34,374 bases of DNA from an uncultured Bacteroidales bacterium (GTDB taxonomy: Bacteria; Bacteroidota; Bacteroidia; Bacteroidales; UBA932), in assembly GCA_900320185.1 (NCBI GenBank), contig ONRD01000025.1:1-34374 (forward strand), in the 5' to 3' direction. A program made the translations under genes and the position numbers. Below are positions 7,726 to 15,560 of this stretch, one piece after another; within the stretch, counting starts at the first letter, position 1, and every line of letters begins with the position of its first letter. The notes under the pieces were generated by a model. That model was not told where the DNA came from. It did not search any database and was given only the letters and a program-made list of their open reading frames with translations.

Positions 7726-8581
7726 GGAATTCGCTGTAACGGACCAGCTCCCGGTCTTGTTCCATCCCGTACACGGAGTCCCGGAGCATCTGCCCGTACT
7801 CATTTATGTCCGTGAACTCCTTCTGTTTATCGACAGGAATCGTTTCTCCTATCCCGACCACGATGCCATTACCCTTGCCTTTCTGGTTGGCGAGCTCGCG
7901 CGGAAGCCTGAGCACCCTGACTCTCCAGTCTATGAGGCCGAGGAGGTAGAAAAACATGGAATTGCGGCCGAAGAAGCGGACCGGGACCACAGGAACCCTG
8001 GCTTTCTTTATCAGGCGGATCACCGGTTCCTGCCACTGTCGGTCGTAGATCTTCCTGTCCCGCAGGTGGAGGTCGGAGACGGCGCCAGAGGGGAAGAAGC
8101 CGATGGGATGACCTTCATTGATGCGCGAGATGACCTCGCGTACCCCGTTGAGGTTGAGACTTGTGACCTTATTGTTCGAATCGTTCTTCGGGTTGACTTG
8201 GATCATGCTGGGGGTGAGGCCGTCGACTACTGCGAGGAACTCGTTGACCATTACCTTGAATTCAGGCCTCAGGTGTCCGAAGATGTCTATGAGCATGATC
8301 CCGTCTATCGCCCCGTAAGGGTGGTTGGACACCGTGATGAAAGGCCCTTCCGGGAGATTCCGCAGCCTCTGCGCCCCTGAGATCATGAAATCGACGTCCA
8401 TCTCGCGGAGGAGTGCCCCGGCGAAATCGGCGCCTTTGTTGTCATCTATGATTTTGTCGTTGTACTTCTCCAGTTCCCGTACGCCCAGCGCTTTCCTGAG
8501 AAGTTCAATGAAAGCAAGGCCGGCCCTGCTGTTCAAGGCTGGGACGAAACCGGCTATCTGTTCGGCTGGGAGAAGGGGCAT
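7703..8581 (-). CDS. PlsC/OlsA-like lysophospholipid (or lipoamino acid) acyltransferase
   Basis: 292 residues. The acyltransferase motif reads NHPYGAIDG with His87 and Asp93, the NHP-G-x-D-G form of the HX4-5D motif seen in hemolysin/OlsA-type acyltransferases. GFFPSGAVSD at about 165-174 is in the place of the EGT-like motif, and VPVVPVRFFGRNS follows as block IV. It should transfer an acyl chain from acyl-ACP or acyl-CoA to a hydroxyl of a lysolipid at the inner membrane. It is last in a tight minus-strand operon, 3 bp after the CDP-alcohol phosphatidyltransferase. In Bacteroides, relatives make glycine lipids (GlsA-type) or phosphatidic acid; the sequence does not decide. Confidence 0.8.
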   Translation of the reverse strand: MPLLPAEQIAGFVPALNSRAGLAFIELLRKALGVRELEKYNDKIIDDNKGADFAGALLREMDVDFMISGAQRLRNLPEGPFITVSNHPYGAIDGIMLIDIFGHLRPEFKVMVNEFLAVVDGLTPSMIQVNPKNDSNNKVTSLNLNGVREVISRINEGHPIGFFPSGAVSDLHLRDRKIYDRQWQEPVIRLIKKARVPVVPVRFFGRNSMFFYLLGLIDWRVRVLRLPRELANQKGKGNGIVVGIGETIPVDKQKEFTDINEYGQMLRDSVYGMEQDRELVRYSEFLKGTARQ

Positions 8582-8584
8582 CCG

Positions 8585-9295
8585 TCAATCCTTTCTTTTG
8601 GGCATCGGATCGGCTTTGGAGTACCCTGCCGCATCGTTGAAGACGGTCACGGCGTAGATGATGAGAAGGACTGCGAGGACTACAATTCCGAACAGGTCGA
8701 GAGCATGGAACTGGACGTCCCTGCCAAGCATGTGGAATGAAGTCGTGAAATCCCTGAGCGGCTTGATGAATATGAACAGCATCGTGACGATCATCGCGAT
8801 GAGGCGGAATTCAGTGGGCCCGAGCTTGGCGTAGGTGAGCTTGAATTCACTCTTGAGGTGGGCGTTGATGCTGACGTTGAGCGTGAGGCAGAGGTAGACG
8901 GCGAATATCATCATCGCCAGGTCCAGGCGCATCAGCGACGAAAGGCCGAGTCCGCCGAAAATCAGGGCTTCGTTCACGCAGTCGACGGTGTGGTCGAGGT
9001 AGTAGCCGTAGATCGGCCTCTGGGTCTTGCGCACCCTCGCGAGAGTCCCGTCAAGGGAATCTCCGTACCAGTTGACGATGAAGCCGGCTACGGCGAGCCA
9101 CAGCCAGCAGTAGCATTTGTCGGAGAGCATGTAGCCAAGGCCCGTCATCAAGGCTCCGGCTATGCCGATGAATGTCAGTGTGTCGGACACCACCCACCTG
9201 GGCTGCCTTTCGGCCAGCCATGCCAGACATTTTTTCTCCAGTCCGTTGAGGATGGAGGTCTGTATCCTTTCTGCTTTCTTTATTCCTTCAGACAT
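8585..9295 (-). CDS. CDP-alcohol phosphatidyltransferase family membrane protein
   Basis: 236 residues. The family signature is complete: D79-x2-D82-G83-x2-A86-R87-x9-G97-x3-D101-x3-D105, which binds Mg2+ and CDP. Several membrane segments surround it (about residues 38-56, 62-78, 110-130, 150-170, 195-220). These enzymes move a phosphatidyl (or comparable) group from CDP-diacylglycerol to an alcohol such as glycerol phosphate, serine, inositol phosphate or, in some cases, another lipid. The acceptor cannot be inferred from motifs alone. It is the middle gene of three: the BcerS/YghO-like gene ends 26 bp before it and the acyltransferase starts 3 bp after it, which implies one lipid pathway. 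Confidence 0.87.
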   Translation of the reverse strand: MSEGIKKAERIQTSILNGLEKKCLAWLAERQPRWVVSDTLTFIGIAGALMTGLGYMLSDKCYCWLWLAVAGFIVNWYGDSLDGTLARVRKTQRPIYGYYLDHTVDCVNEALIFGGLGLSSLMRLDLAMMIFAVYLCLTLNVSINAHLKSEFKLTYAKLGPTEFRLIAMIVTMLFIFIKPLRDFTTSFHMLGRDVQFHALDLFGIVVLAVLLIIYAVTVFNDAAGYSKADPMPKRKD

Positions 9296-9321
9296 ATTCT
9301 TTCGATTAGAGGTTTTTCATT

Positions 9322-10452
9322 TTAGTGCTGTATGGTTTTCTTGTAGATCCTGGCCCTCTTGTCAAGCGTACGCTCGAGCCTCGACCACATGTTCTGGACG
9401 CTCTGGTTTTCCTCCAGTTCCCTGGTGCTCTCGAGCCATTTGATGCCCTTCCTGTGGAACGTCTCGCCTAATTTGAGGTTGATTATGGCGTTTACACCCT
9501 TGTCCCTGTATTCTGGAAGCACTCCGATCAGGAGAGCGTCCGCGACGTCATTGTGCCTGAGGGCGCGGAGAATGTGGAACCATCCGAACGGGAAGAGGGA
9601 TCCCTTGGCCTTCTGTAGCGCCTTCGAAAGGGAGGGCATCGTCACGCTGAAGGCCACGACCTTGTCGTCCTTGTCCACGATGACCGAAATGAAATCAGTG
9701 CTCAGGTTGCCGAGGAACTGCTTCTTGAGGTCGTCGCACTGGGCGGGGGACAGCTCCGAGAAGCCATGGAGGCCCGAGTAGCAGACGTTCATCACATGGA
9801 AGAGGCCGTCAGCGTACTTCCTGACCAGCTCCTTCTTCGATGAATATGTGCCTTCCCTGACTCCGTAGCGCTCAGAGACAAGGGCTGCGAACCTCTTGTA
9901 CCTTCCAAGGTCCTGGGGAACGGCGATCCTGTACTCCACGTAGTCGGTCACCCTTTCGAGCGACTCCTTCAGGAGCATCGGCTCGTAGTAGGGAGCGTTG
10001 TATTTCCCGTAGGCGGTAGGCAGCTTGTCGAATCCGTCCACCAGCACGCCCGAGACGTCGAACTCGAGGAAGCCGACGGGACCTTCCAATATGTCCATGC
10101 CTTTGCCGCGGCCCCATTCCGTGACAGTCTCGATGAGGGCATGCACTACCTCCTGGGACTCTATGAAATCGATCCAGCCGAAGCGGCAGATATTCTCGCC
10201 GACCTTCTTGTTGTACTTGTGGTTGATGATCCCGGCTATCCTTCCGACGGTCCTTCCGGACTCATCCAGGGCGAGCCAGTAGGTTCCTTCGCAGACTTCG
10301 AACGCCTTGTTCTTCTTCGGGTCGAAGGTGTCCATGTCCATTGAAACTATCTGCGGAACGAAGAACTTGTTGTCCGCATAGAGTTCGTTGGGGAAAGAAG
10401 CGAATCGCCTCAGTTCCTTCCTGGTGGTTACTTCCTTGATGGTAACAGCCAT
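9322..10452 (-). CDS. YghO/BcerS-like GNAT-fold acyltransferase (candidate ceramide synthase family)
   Basis: 376 residues. The N-terminus (TRKELRRFASFPNELYADNKFFVPQI, then DPKKNKAFE, then GRTVGRIAGIINHKYN) has the characteristic pattern of the YghO-like family, to which bacterial ceramide synthases (bCerS) belong. GRGKGMDILEGPVGF near 130-145 and GVLPEYRDKGVNAIINLKLGETF near 315-335 resemble GNAT acyl-CoA-binding segments. By family it should acylate an amine, possibly a 3-ketosphinganine-type base, but no serine palmitoyltransferase is in the window. It is first in the lipid operon, with promoter-like TATATTAG 22 bp upstream. Family placement is from memory of the pattern; exact substrate is inference. 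Confidence 0.75.
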   Translation of the reverse strand: MAVTIKEVTTRKELRRFASFPNELYADNKFFVPQIVSMDMDTFDPKKNKAFEVCEGTYWLALDESGRTVGRIAGIINHKYNKKVGENICRFGWIDFIESQEVVHALIETVTEWGRGKGMDILEGPVGFLEFDVSGVLVDGFDKLPTAYGKYNAPYYEPMLLKESLERVTDYVEYRIAVPQDLGRYKRFAALVSERYGVREGTYSSKKELVRKYADGLFHVMNVCYSGLHGFSELSPAQCDDLKKQFLGNLSTDFISVIVDKDDKVVAFSVTMPSLSKALQKAKGSLFPFGWFHILRALRHNDVADALLIGVLPEYRDKGVNAIINLKLGETFHRKGIKWLESTRELEENQSVQNMWSRLERTLDKRARIYKKTIQH

Positions 10453-10474
10453 ATTTCTTCAGTCTAACAGTCCG

Positions 10475-10482
10475 CTAATATA
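10475..10482 (-). promoter_or_regulatory. Variant -7 box of the lipid operon
   Basis: TATATTAG on the minus strand ends 22 bp before the ATG at 10452. It is one base off TAnnTTTG and identical to the box before the SDR gene. Confidence 0.5.
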
Positions 10483-10548
10483 CGAAAAAATCGGGAAATG
10501 CTCCAAAATGCCGGCTTCCGGCGGAAAAATGCCGCCGCCCTCCCAGGA

Positions 10549-10668
10549 CCTTTCCTATGAGGCGGAACGGCCTCCGTGCGGTTCCGCGCCTTGCACTGCG
10601 GGCGGTGCCGGAAGCCTTTCCCATGAGGCGGGGCGGCCTCCGTGCGGTTCCGCGCCTTGCACTGCGGG
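10549..10668. repeat. Two tandem 66-bp GC-rich repeats with hairpins
   Basis: Copies begin at 10549 and 10615. The first 54 bases differ at three positions only. Each copy contains a 7-bp inverted repeat: GCGGAAC/GTTCCGC in copy 1 and GCGGGGC/GTTCCGC in copy 2. The two A-to-G changes turn A-U pairs into G-U pairs, so an RNA hairpin would survive. The array fills the gap between the divergent lipid operon and the phosphoribosyltransferase gene. No gene is seen in 10453-10834. Confidence 0.8.
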
Positions 10669-10796
10669 AGCAGCCTTGCCCATGGAACTGTCCCGCAGCA
10701 TCTTCGGCCGTTGCCCTGGAGCGATGACTCCGGCCGGCGGTTGATAATTTTTTTACAAGTTATCCGGGAAGGTAGTGCATTTAATCCAAAAATTGC

Positions 10797-10804
10797 TAAA
10801 TTTG
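10797..10804 (+). promoter_or_regulatory. -7 box of the phosphoribosyltransferase operon
   Basis: TAAATTTG matches TAnnTTTG and ends 30 bp before the ATG at 10835; the predicted leader contains the hairpin at 10805-10830. Confidence 0.7.
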
Positions 10805-10830
10805 AATCCCGGTTAATACTAATCGGGATT
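10805..10830 (+). promoter_or_regulatory. Leader inverted repeat just before the phosphoribosyltransferase start codon
   Basis: AATCCCG, a 12-base AT-rich loop, then CGGGATT is a perfect 7-bp inverted repeat. It begins directly after the -7 box and ends four bases before the start codon. It could be a repressor operator over the transcription start, or an mRNA hairpin that controls ribosome access. Confidence 0.5.
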
Positions 10831-10834
10831 ACCA

Positions 10835-11911
10835 ATGAAACATAATCTGGACGACGCTGTTCTTCATAAGACCAGTCATCGAAGCGTGTACGAGCTTGAA
10901 GCGCCCGGAACGGTCAACCGGTACCTCATAGTCAGTGCCGGCGGCACCAGGAGGCTGATGGGGTCTCCTGAAGTGGTCGGATTCGGCTCTTACCAAAGCA
11001 TGGTCCCCGCTACGATGAAGGGGATGCAGTATCTTGTGGACAACGGGATAGGCGAGGAGGTCAACATCCTGACGATCCTCCGCGGAGGGCTGAACTATCC
11101 GATCGAGGAGTGCGCATTCAGGGCCGGGCTCCGCGTTACCAACATGGACTTCCTCTCATGCGAGCGCATCATAGAAGACGACGTCATCAAGGGACTCGAC
11201 GTGCGCTACCAGAAGGTAAGGACATGCAAGGACTGCATCCTGATGGTGGGGGACATAATTGCGTCGGGAGCCACCCTGAAGATGTGCATGGACCATGTGA
11301 TCAGCTGGTTCCACAGCCACGGCGGCACTTTCCGCCGCATTGTGTTCTTCACCATCGGCGGATCGAACGCCATCGACCTGATGGAGGAGCTGACGGCCAA
11401 GATCCGCAGGGAAGGGTCTCCCGGCTTCGAAGGGTTCACCTGCTTCTTCTACGAGGGAATATTCAATGTCTACCAGGACAGGGGGATCCTCGGTTTCCAG
11501 GTGCCTGACATCGACTTCTACTGGGGAGGCGGGATCATCTCCCCGGAGTTCCGGGAATATGTCGTGTCCCACTCGTATTCCCTCTTCGAGAAATGCATAA
11601 TCTATGACGGCGGAGCGCGCCGCTACGAGATACCGGACCACTACAAGGAGGTGACCGCCTACTGGAACGAGTTCCTCGAAGCCTCATCGAGGGTGGGCGT
11701 ACTCGACCTTGCCTTCGAGAGGCTCGGCTACAGTGCTCCGATCCGTTACGAAGACTGGCTGGAGGTCACCCGCTTCACCCGCCTTGGGGACCTCAGCGTA
11801 CTTTACCGCGACGAGATGACCTTCATCGGAAAGCTCGGAGGACTGACCCTGGAGGATATCGCCAGGACGCGGCTGCAGGAAATCACACAAACTCTAAAGG
11901 GATATGAGTAA
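10835..11911 (+). CDS. Phosphoribosyltransferase-fold protein of unassigned specificity
   Basis: 358 residues. A type I PRTase PRPP-binding loop is clear: VGDIIASGAT at 138-147, preceded by a hydrophobic strand. ILRGGLNYPIEE at 81-92 is in the place of the pyrophosphate loop. The domain occupies about residues 30-240. The remaining 120 residues form a C-terminal extension ending in helices (EDIARTRLQEITQTL). This is longer than, and unlike, uracil PRTase (about 210 residues), Apt, Hpt or OrotatePRT. Its 3' end overlaps codB by 8 bp, so a nucleobase salvage role is likely. It may alternatively use a PRTase fold without catalysis. Expression starts at TAAATTTG 10797 through a hairpin leader. 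Confidence 0.75.
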   Translation: MKHNLDDAVLHKTSHRSVYELEAPGTVNRYLIVSAGGTRRLMGSPEVVGFGSYQSMVPATMKGMQYLVDNGIGEEVNILTILRGGLNYPIEECAFRAGLRVTNMDFLSCERIIEDDVIKGLDVRYQKVRTCKDCILMVGDIIASGATLKMCMDHVISWFHSHGGTFRRIVFFTIGGSNAIDLMEELTAKIRREGSPGFEGFTCFFYEGIFNVYQDRGILGFQVPDIDFYWGGGIISPEFREYVVSHSYSLFEKCIIYDGGARRYEIPDHYKEVTAYWNEFLEASSRVGVLDLAFERLGYSAPIRYEDWLEVTRFTRLGDLSVLYRDEMTFIGKLGGLTLEDIARTRLQEITQTLKGYE

Positions 11912-13169
11912 ACAAAATCAGAAGGTCGACTTCGACTACACAAATGGTCCTGTCGATGCTGCAGGTCGCAAGAGCAACCTCAGCATGTTCATGGTGATGC
12001 TAGGCTTCACCTTCTTCTCCGCTTCAATGTGGGCCGGCCAGAAACTGGCCGAAGGACTTGACTTCTCCGGTTTTATCTGGGCCATCCTCCTCGGAGGCCT
12101 CATCCTCGGAGCCTACACGGGCACTTTGGGCTGGATCGGAGCTGAGAGCGGACTGACCCTCGACATGCTTGCCCGCAGAAGCTTCGGCGAGAAGGGAAGC
12201 TACCTCCCCAGCGCGATGATCTCCTTCACCCAGATCGGCTGGTTCGGCGTAGGACTTGCCATGTTCGCGATTCCTGTCGCGCAGCAGATCATGCACCTCC
12301 CCGTCACCCCTGACTACATGCCCTGGCAGGGCTACCTCCTGGTTCTTGTCGCAGGCATCCTGATGACGTGCAGCGCCTATTTCGGCATCAAGAGCCTTAC
12401 CATCGTAAGCTACATCGCCGTCCCGGCGGTCGCCATACTCGGCACTGTGGCCATGATCATGGCGGTGCATAACGGCGATTCGACCCTGGTGGAACAGTTC
12501 TCGAAGGGGACCAAGGACCTGGGCGTCATCGCCGGAGCGGGCCTCGTGATCGGTAGTTTCGTGTCCGGAGGAACGGCGACACCCAATTTCACCAGGTTCG
12601 CCAAGAGTGCAAAGGTGGGCCTGATCGTAACCGTCATCGCCTTCTTCCTCGGCAACTCCCTGATGTTCTTCTTCGGCGCCGTGTCCTCCATCTACGTCGG
12701 CGGAAACGACATATTCGAAGTGATGCTCAACCTCAACCTCTTCTATGTCGCGATACTGGTGCTCGGCCTCAACATCTGGACTACCAACGACAACGCCCTT
12801 TATTCTTCGGGCCTCGGGCTTTCCAACATATTCGGTACATCGAAGAAACTGATGGTCCTCATCGCCGGTGTCATCGGCACCATTGCGGCAGTGTGGCTCT
12901 ACTGGAATTTCTGCGGCTGGCTCAACTACCTGAACTGCACCCTTCCTCCTATCGGTATTGTACTCATCCTCAGTTATTTCTGCCATAGGAAAGAGTACCT
13001 CTCGGACACCATGCCCCGCCGTTCGGTGAACTGGGCCGCGGTGCTGGGAGTGGTAGTGGGCGCGGTGGTCGCCAACCTGGTCCAGTGGGGTATCCCTTCC
13101 ATCAACGGAATGGCCGTCGCCGCAGTCTGCTTCCTCCTTGGGGAACTGTACTACGGAAAGAAGAAATGA
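11904..13169 (+). CDS. codB: Cytosine permease-like NCS1 transporter
   Basis: 421 residues with about 12 hydrophobic segments. The N-terminal MVMLGFTFFSASMWAGQKLAEGL and GWIGAESGLTLDMLARRSFGEKGSYLPS stretches match the CodB branch of nucleobase:cation symporters. SGGTATPNFTRFAKS and GLNIWTTNDNALYSSGLGLSN fit the substrate-site helices. It imports cytosine or a related base with a cation. It overlaps the phosphoribosyltransferase gene upstream (8 bp) and the lipoprotein gene downstream (ATGA). No cytosine deaminase (CodA) accompanies it, which is unusual and may mean the imported base is used differently. Confidence 0.88.
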   Translation: MSKQNQKVDFDYTNGPVDAAGRKSNLSMFMVMLGFTFFSASMWAGQKLAEGLDFSGFIWAILLGGLILGAYTGTLGWIGAESGLTLDMLARRSFGEKGSYLPSAMISFTQIGWFGVGLAMFAIPVAQQIMHLPVTPDYMPWQGYLLVLVAGILMTCSAYFGIKSLTIVSYIAVPAVAILGTVAMIMAVHNGDSTLVEQFSKGTKDLGVIAGAGLVIGSFVSGGTATPNFTRFAKSAKVGLIVTVIAFFLGNSLMFFFGAVSSIYVGGNDIFEVMLNLNLFYVAILVLGLNIWTTNDNALYSSGLGLSNIFGTSKKLMVLIAGVIGTIAAVWLYWNFCGWLNYLNCTLPPIGIVLILSYFCHRKEYLSDTMPRRSVNWAAVLGVVVGAVVANLVQWGIPSINGMAVAAVCFLLGELYYGKKK

Positions 13170-14026
13170 GACATCTTCCAATCAAGGCGGCGGTTGCACT
13201 TGCCACCGCCGCTTTTTTGTTTTCCTGCGGCGGCGGTCCGGGAAAGAAGGCTCCTGCAGGGGACGCCCTGCTCTCCCGTTTTGAAGCGGAGCAGGGAAGC
13301 GGCCCCAGGCTCAGGCTGGTCCTCGGGCAGGGCGAGCCTGTCTGCAGCCTGCTGGTGGTCTTCCCCGGTGAGGAAACGCCTGCCGTAGAGGGAGAGGTCG
13401 CCAGCCTGTGCCACATGCTTGACGCCGCCCACATCGGCTACGGGATCGAGAGAGAGGCGCGGTTCGACAGCCTTGCCGTATTCGAAGGAAAGGAAGGCGG
13501 TCCGTCCGTCGTGTTGCACGGCTTGCATTTCAAGGCCCTCCTCGGGGTCAACCTGGCCGACCCTTCTGCTGAGACTCTGGCCAGGTTCTCTGATTTCGTC
13601 GGCATGGGAGGGAAGGCCGTCCTCGCCGGTGACGCTCCCGTGGGGATGGCTGCGACTCAGAGGGTCCCTCTCGACCCGCCGGTCCTGCTGCGTTCCCTCT
13701 TCGACAATGCCGGGACGCTCGCCAACGTCCTCGACGATGTAGGCAATGAGCTTGGCAGCGTCGCCTGCCAGGTCCGTAAGGACGGGGACCGCCGGTTCTA
13801 CGTCTTTGCCAACACCTCTGCCGACACGCTCGACCGGATCAAGATCCTCATACCCCAGACCGAAGGCTTCTTCACCGAATGGAACTGCGAAGATGGGAGG
13901 GCATATTCGTTACAGCCCGCTTCCGTCGGGCCGAAAAGCCTGGTCGTAAAGACATTCGAGCCCTTCCAGCCATTCATCGTCTGCGTGTCCGGAGAGCCCG
14001 TTGCAGGAAGCATTATTTTGAAATAA
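13166..14026 (+). CDS. Lipoprotein with glycoside-hydrolase-accessory-like domains
   Basis: 286 residues from ATG 13166, which overlaps the codB stop as ATGA; a longer upstream reading is rejected for that reason. The lipobox AAFLFSC places lipidation at about Cys20. The mature part has a class I glutamine-amidotransferase-like stretch (LLVVFPGEE...CHMLDAAHIGYG...VVLHGLHFKALL...LARFSDFVGMGGKAVLAGD). A beta-rich tail follows (RRFYVFANTSADTLDRIKILIPQTEGFFTEWNCEDGRAY). The two together resemble the C-terminal half of large rhamnosidase-type hydrolases (GH106-like), without the catalytic barrel. It could be a remnant or a binding protein. Its place behind codB is unexplained. Confidence 0.6.
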   Translation: MRHLPIKAAVALATAAFLFSCGGGPGKKAPAGDALLSRFEAEQGSGPRLRLVLGQGEPVCSLLVVFPGEETPAVEGEVASLCHMLDAAHIGYGIEREARFDSLAVFEGKEGGPSVVLHGLHFKALLGVNLADPSAETLARFSDFVGMGGKAVLAGDAPVGMAATQRVPLDPPVLLRSLFDNAGTLANVLDDVGNELGSVACQVRKDGDRRFYVFANTSADTLDRIKILIPQTEGFFTEWNCEDGRAYSLQPASVGPKSLVVKTFEPFQPFIVCVSGEPVAGSIILK

Positions 14027-14069
14027 GCGGGAAAAATGCTATATTGCACTTCCCCAAACATTAATTGAG

Positions 14070-14684
14070 ATGAAGAATAGAATCCTGAATCGACTGACAG
14101 ACATCACCAGGGTGCGCCACCGCGCAGCTTTCGCAGATGTCGAGCACCTGATCAAGAAGCACAAATACGGTTCCGATGCCTTCATGAAGATCCTTGAAGA
14201 AAGGTATTCCTGCCATGCATTCACCCAGGCCCACGTCTCTGCCTCCAAACTCGAGATGATCCTCGATGCCGCCAGGATGGCGCCTACCGCCTACAACAGG
14301 CAGCCTTTCCACATATGGATGGTCAAGAGCCCGGAGGCCATTGGACGATTGCAGGAAGTCCATTCCTGCTACGGGGCACCTGTGGTGTTCGTGGTAGGAT
14401 GCAGGAGGGAGGACGCATGGGAGCGCGGGGACGGAAGGAACTCCGCCTTCACGGACGCTGCGATCGTGATAACCCACATGATGCTTACCGCCACTGACGC
14501 CGGTCTGGCGAACTCATGGATCTTCGATTTCGATTCGGCCAGGATGAAGGCCTTGTTCCCCGAGACTGAGGGTTACGAGATCGCCGGCCTGCTGGCCGTC
14601 GGACATCCTGCCGCCGACGAGGGCAAGCCTTTGGACCTCCACGTAGTGCGGAAGACGACCGAAGAGCTCGTGACGGAGATCTGA
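14070..14684 (+). CDS. Nitroreductase-family flavoprotein
   Basis: 204 residues. After a 30-residue leader helix, EERYSCHAFTQAHVSASKLEMILDAARMAPTAYNRQPFHIWMV is the FMN-binding start of the nitroreductase fold; the usual R-S-x-R reads E-R-Y-S-C-H. APVVFVVGCRR, the central helix DAAIVITHMMLTATDAGLANSWI and the GYEIAGLLAVGHPA tail complete the family pattern. These FMN enzymes reduce nitroaromatics, quinones or enones with NAD(P)H in the cytosol. The second nitroreductase-like gene at 29946 is exported, this one is not. A TATATTGC box (near TAnnTTTG) lies about 30 bp upstream. A stop-spanning hairpin separates it from the convergent SDR gene. Confidence 0.85.
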   Translation: MKNRILNRLTDITRVRHRAAFADVEHLIKKHKYGSDAFMKILEERYSCHAFTQAHVSASKLEMILDAARMAPTAYNRQPFHIWMVKSPEAIGRLQEVHSCYGAPVVFVVGCRREDAWERGDGRNSAFTDAAIVITHMMLTATDAGLANSWIFDFDSARMKALFPETEGYEIAGLLAVGHPAADEGKPLDLHVVRKTTEELVTEI

Positions 14685-14716
14685 CCGGCCGATGCGTGTC
14701 CGGAGCCGCCGGTCAG
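14681..14716. terminator. Bidirectional hairpin spanning both stop codons
   Basis: CTGACCGGC at 14681-14689 and GCCGGTCAG at 14708-14716 form a perfect 9-bp stem with an 18-base loop. The left arm contains the TGA of the nitroreductase and the right arm that of the convergent SDR gene. There is no U tract. Confidence 0.55.
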
Positions 14717-15540
14717 GAGTACATCTTCCAGATGACCTTGAGAACGATGCTCTGGGGGAATCTCCTTATCGCCCAGACGAGAACGCTGTACAGGAAGGAT
14801 GGAGTCACTTCTGGCTTCATCCTTTTCTTTTTCAACTGCCGCAGGACCGCATCGGCGATGACCTTGGGCGGCATCCCTTCCTTCTGCTCGTCTTTTTCCA
14901 TGTGCTTGATTCCACGGACGGTCATTCCGTGGTACGGGGAAGAAGGGTCCTGCGCCTTCAGGGCCACCTTGCGGGCTTTGGTGAATCCCGTCTTGACGTC
15001 TCCCGGCAATATGCAGCAGGTCTGTACCCCGAACGGTCCGGCTTCCATCGCCACGACCTTGGTGAGCTGGAGGATGCCTGCCTTCGCGCATGAATAGAAT
15101 CCCTGGAAGGGAAGGGGAGCGACGGCTGCGACGGAGGATATCGTCACGATCCTTCCGTGGCCCTGCTCCCTGAATCCCGGGAGGCAGGCCTGGATGGTCT
15201 TGACCACTCCGTAGAAAGTGGTGGAGAACTGGGATTCCACCTCTTCGACCGAAGTCTCTTCCACCGGACCGGCGATTCCGTTGCCGGCATTGCAGACCAC
15301 AGCGTCGAGGCTTCCGCGTTCGGCGACGATCCGCTCGATGACAGCCTTGATGGCAGCCTCGTCGTTGACATCCATCACCACCGGGACAAGGTTTTCCCTG
15401 CCTTCGTATCCTTCCGGGGCCTTGCCGCTCCGGGAAGCTGCATAAACCGTCATGCCGGAGTCACAGAGGATGGCGGCCGTCGCCGCTCCGATACCGCTGC
15501 TTCCGCCGGTAAGCAGCACTGTCCTGACTGAATCACTCAT
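14713..15540 (-). CDS. Short-chain dehydrogenase/reductase (SDR)
   Basis: 275 residues from ATG 15540. A longer reading from 15573 is rejected because the TATATTAG promoter box lies inside it. The cofactor motif TGGSSGIG is at residues 11-18, NAGNG at about 84-88, and the active site Ser136 region (TISSVAA) with Tyr149 and Lys153 (FYSCAKAG). The Arg/Ser after the second strand (ASRSG) suggests NADP(H). The C-terminus is basic (RQLKKKRMKPEVTPSFLYSVLVWAIRRFPQ), with a hydrophobic part that may sit at a membrane. This is common in SDRs acting on lipids or retinol-like substrates. Substrate unknown. Confidence 0.88.
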   Translation of the reverse strand: MSDSVRTVLLTGGSSGIGAATAAILCDSGMTVYAASRSGKAPEGYEGRENLVPVVMDVNDEAAIKAVIERIVAERGSLDAVVCNAGNGIAGPVEETSVEEVESQFSTTFYGVVKTIQACLPGFREQGHGRIVTISSVAAVAPLPFQGFYSCAKAGILQLTKVVAMEAGPFGVQTCCILPGDVKTGFTKARKVALKAQDPSSPYHGMTVRGIKHMEKDEQKEGMPPKVIADAVLRQLKKKRMKPEVTPSFLYSVLVWAIRRFPQSIVLKVIWKMYS

Positions 15541-15560
15541 CTTGGAAAGGTTTGACTTTG

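Noticed and set aside
6655-7803. A 382-residue minus-strand frame opposite metX
   Set aside because: It has no recognisable motifs and overlaps the motif-complete metX and the end of the acyltransferase gene.
10835-11911. Uracil phosphoribosyltransferase (upp)
   Set aside because: The protein is 150 residues longer, and the PRPP loop and flanking residues do not follow the Upp pattern. Only the fold is supported.
12024-13181. A 385-residue minus-strand gene opposite codB
   Set aside because: Its translation is rich in His, Asp, Gly and Glu, as expected for the antisense of a hydrophobic GC-rich gene. codB on the other strand has clear family motifs.
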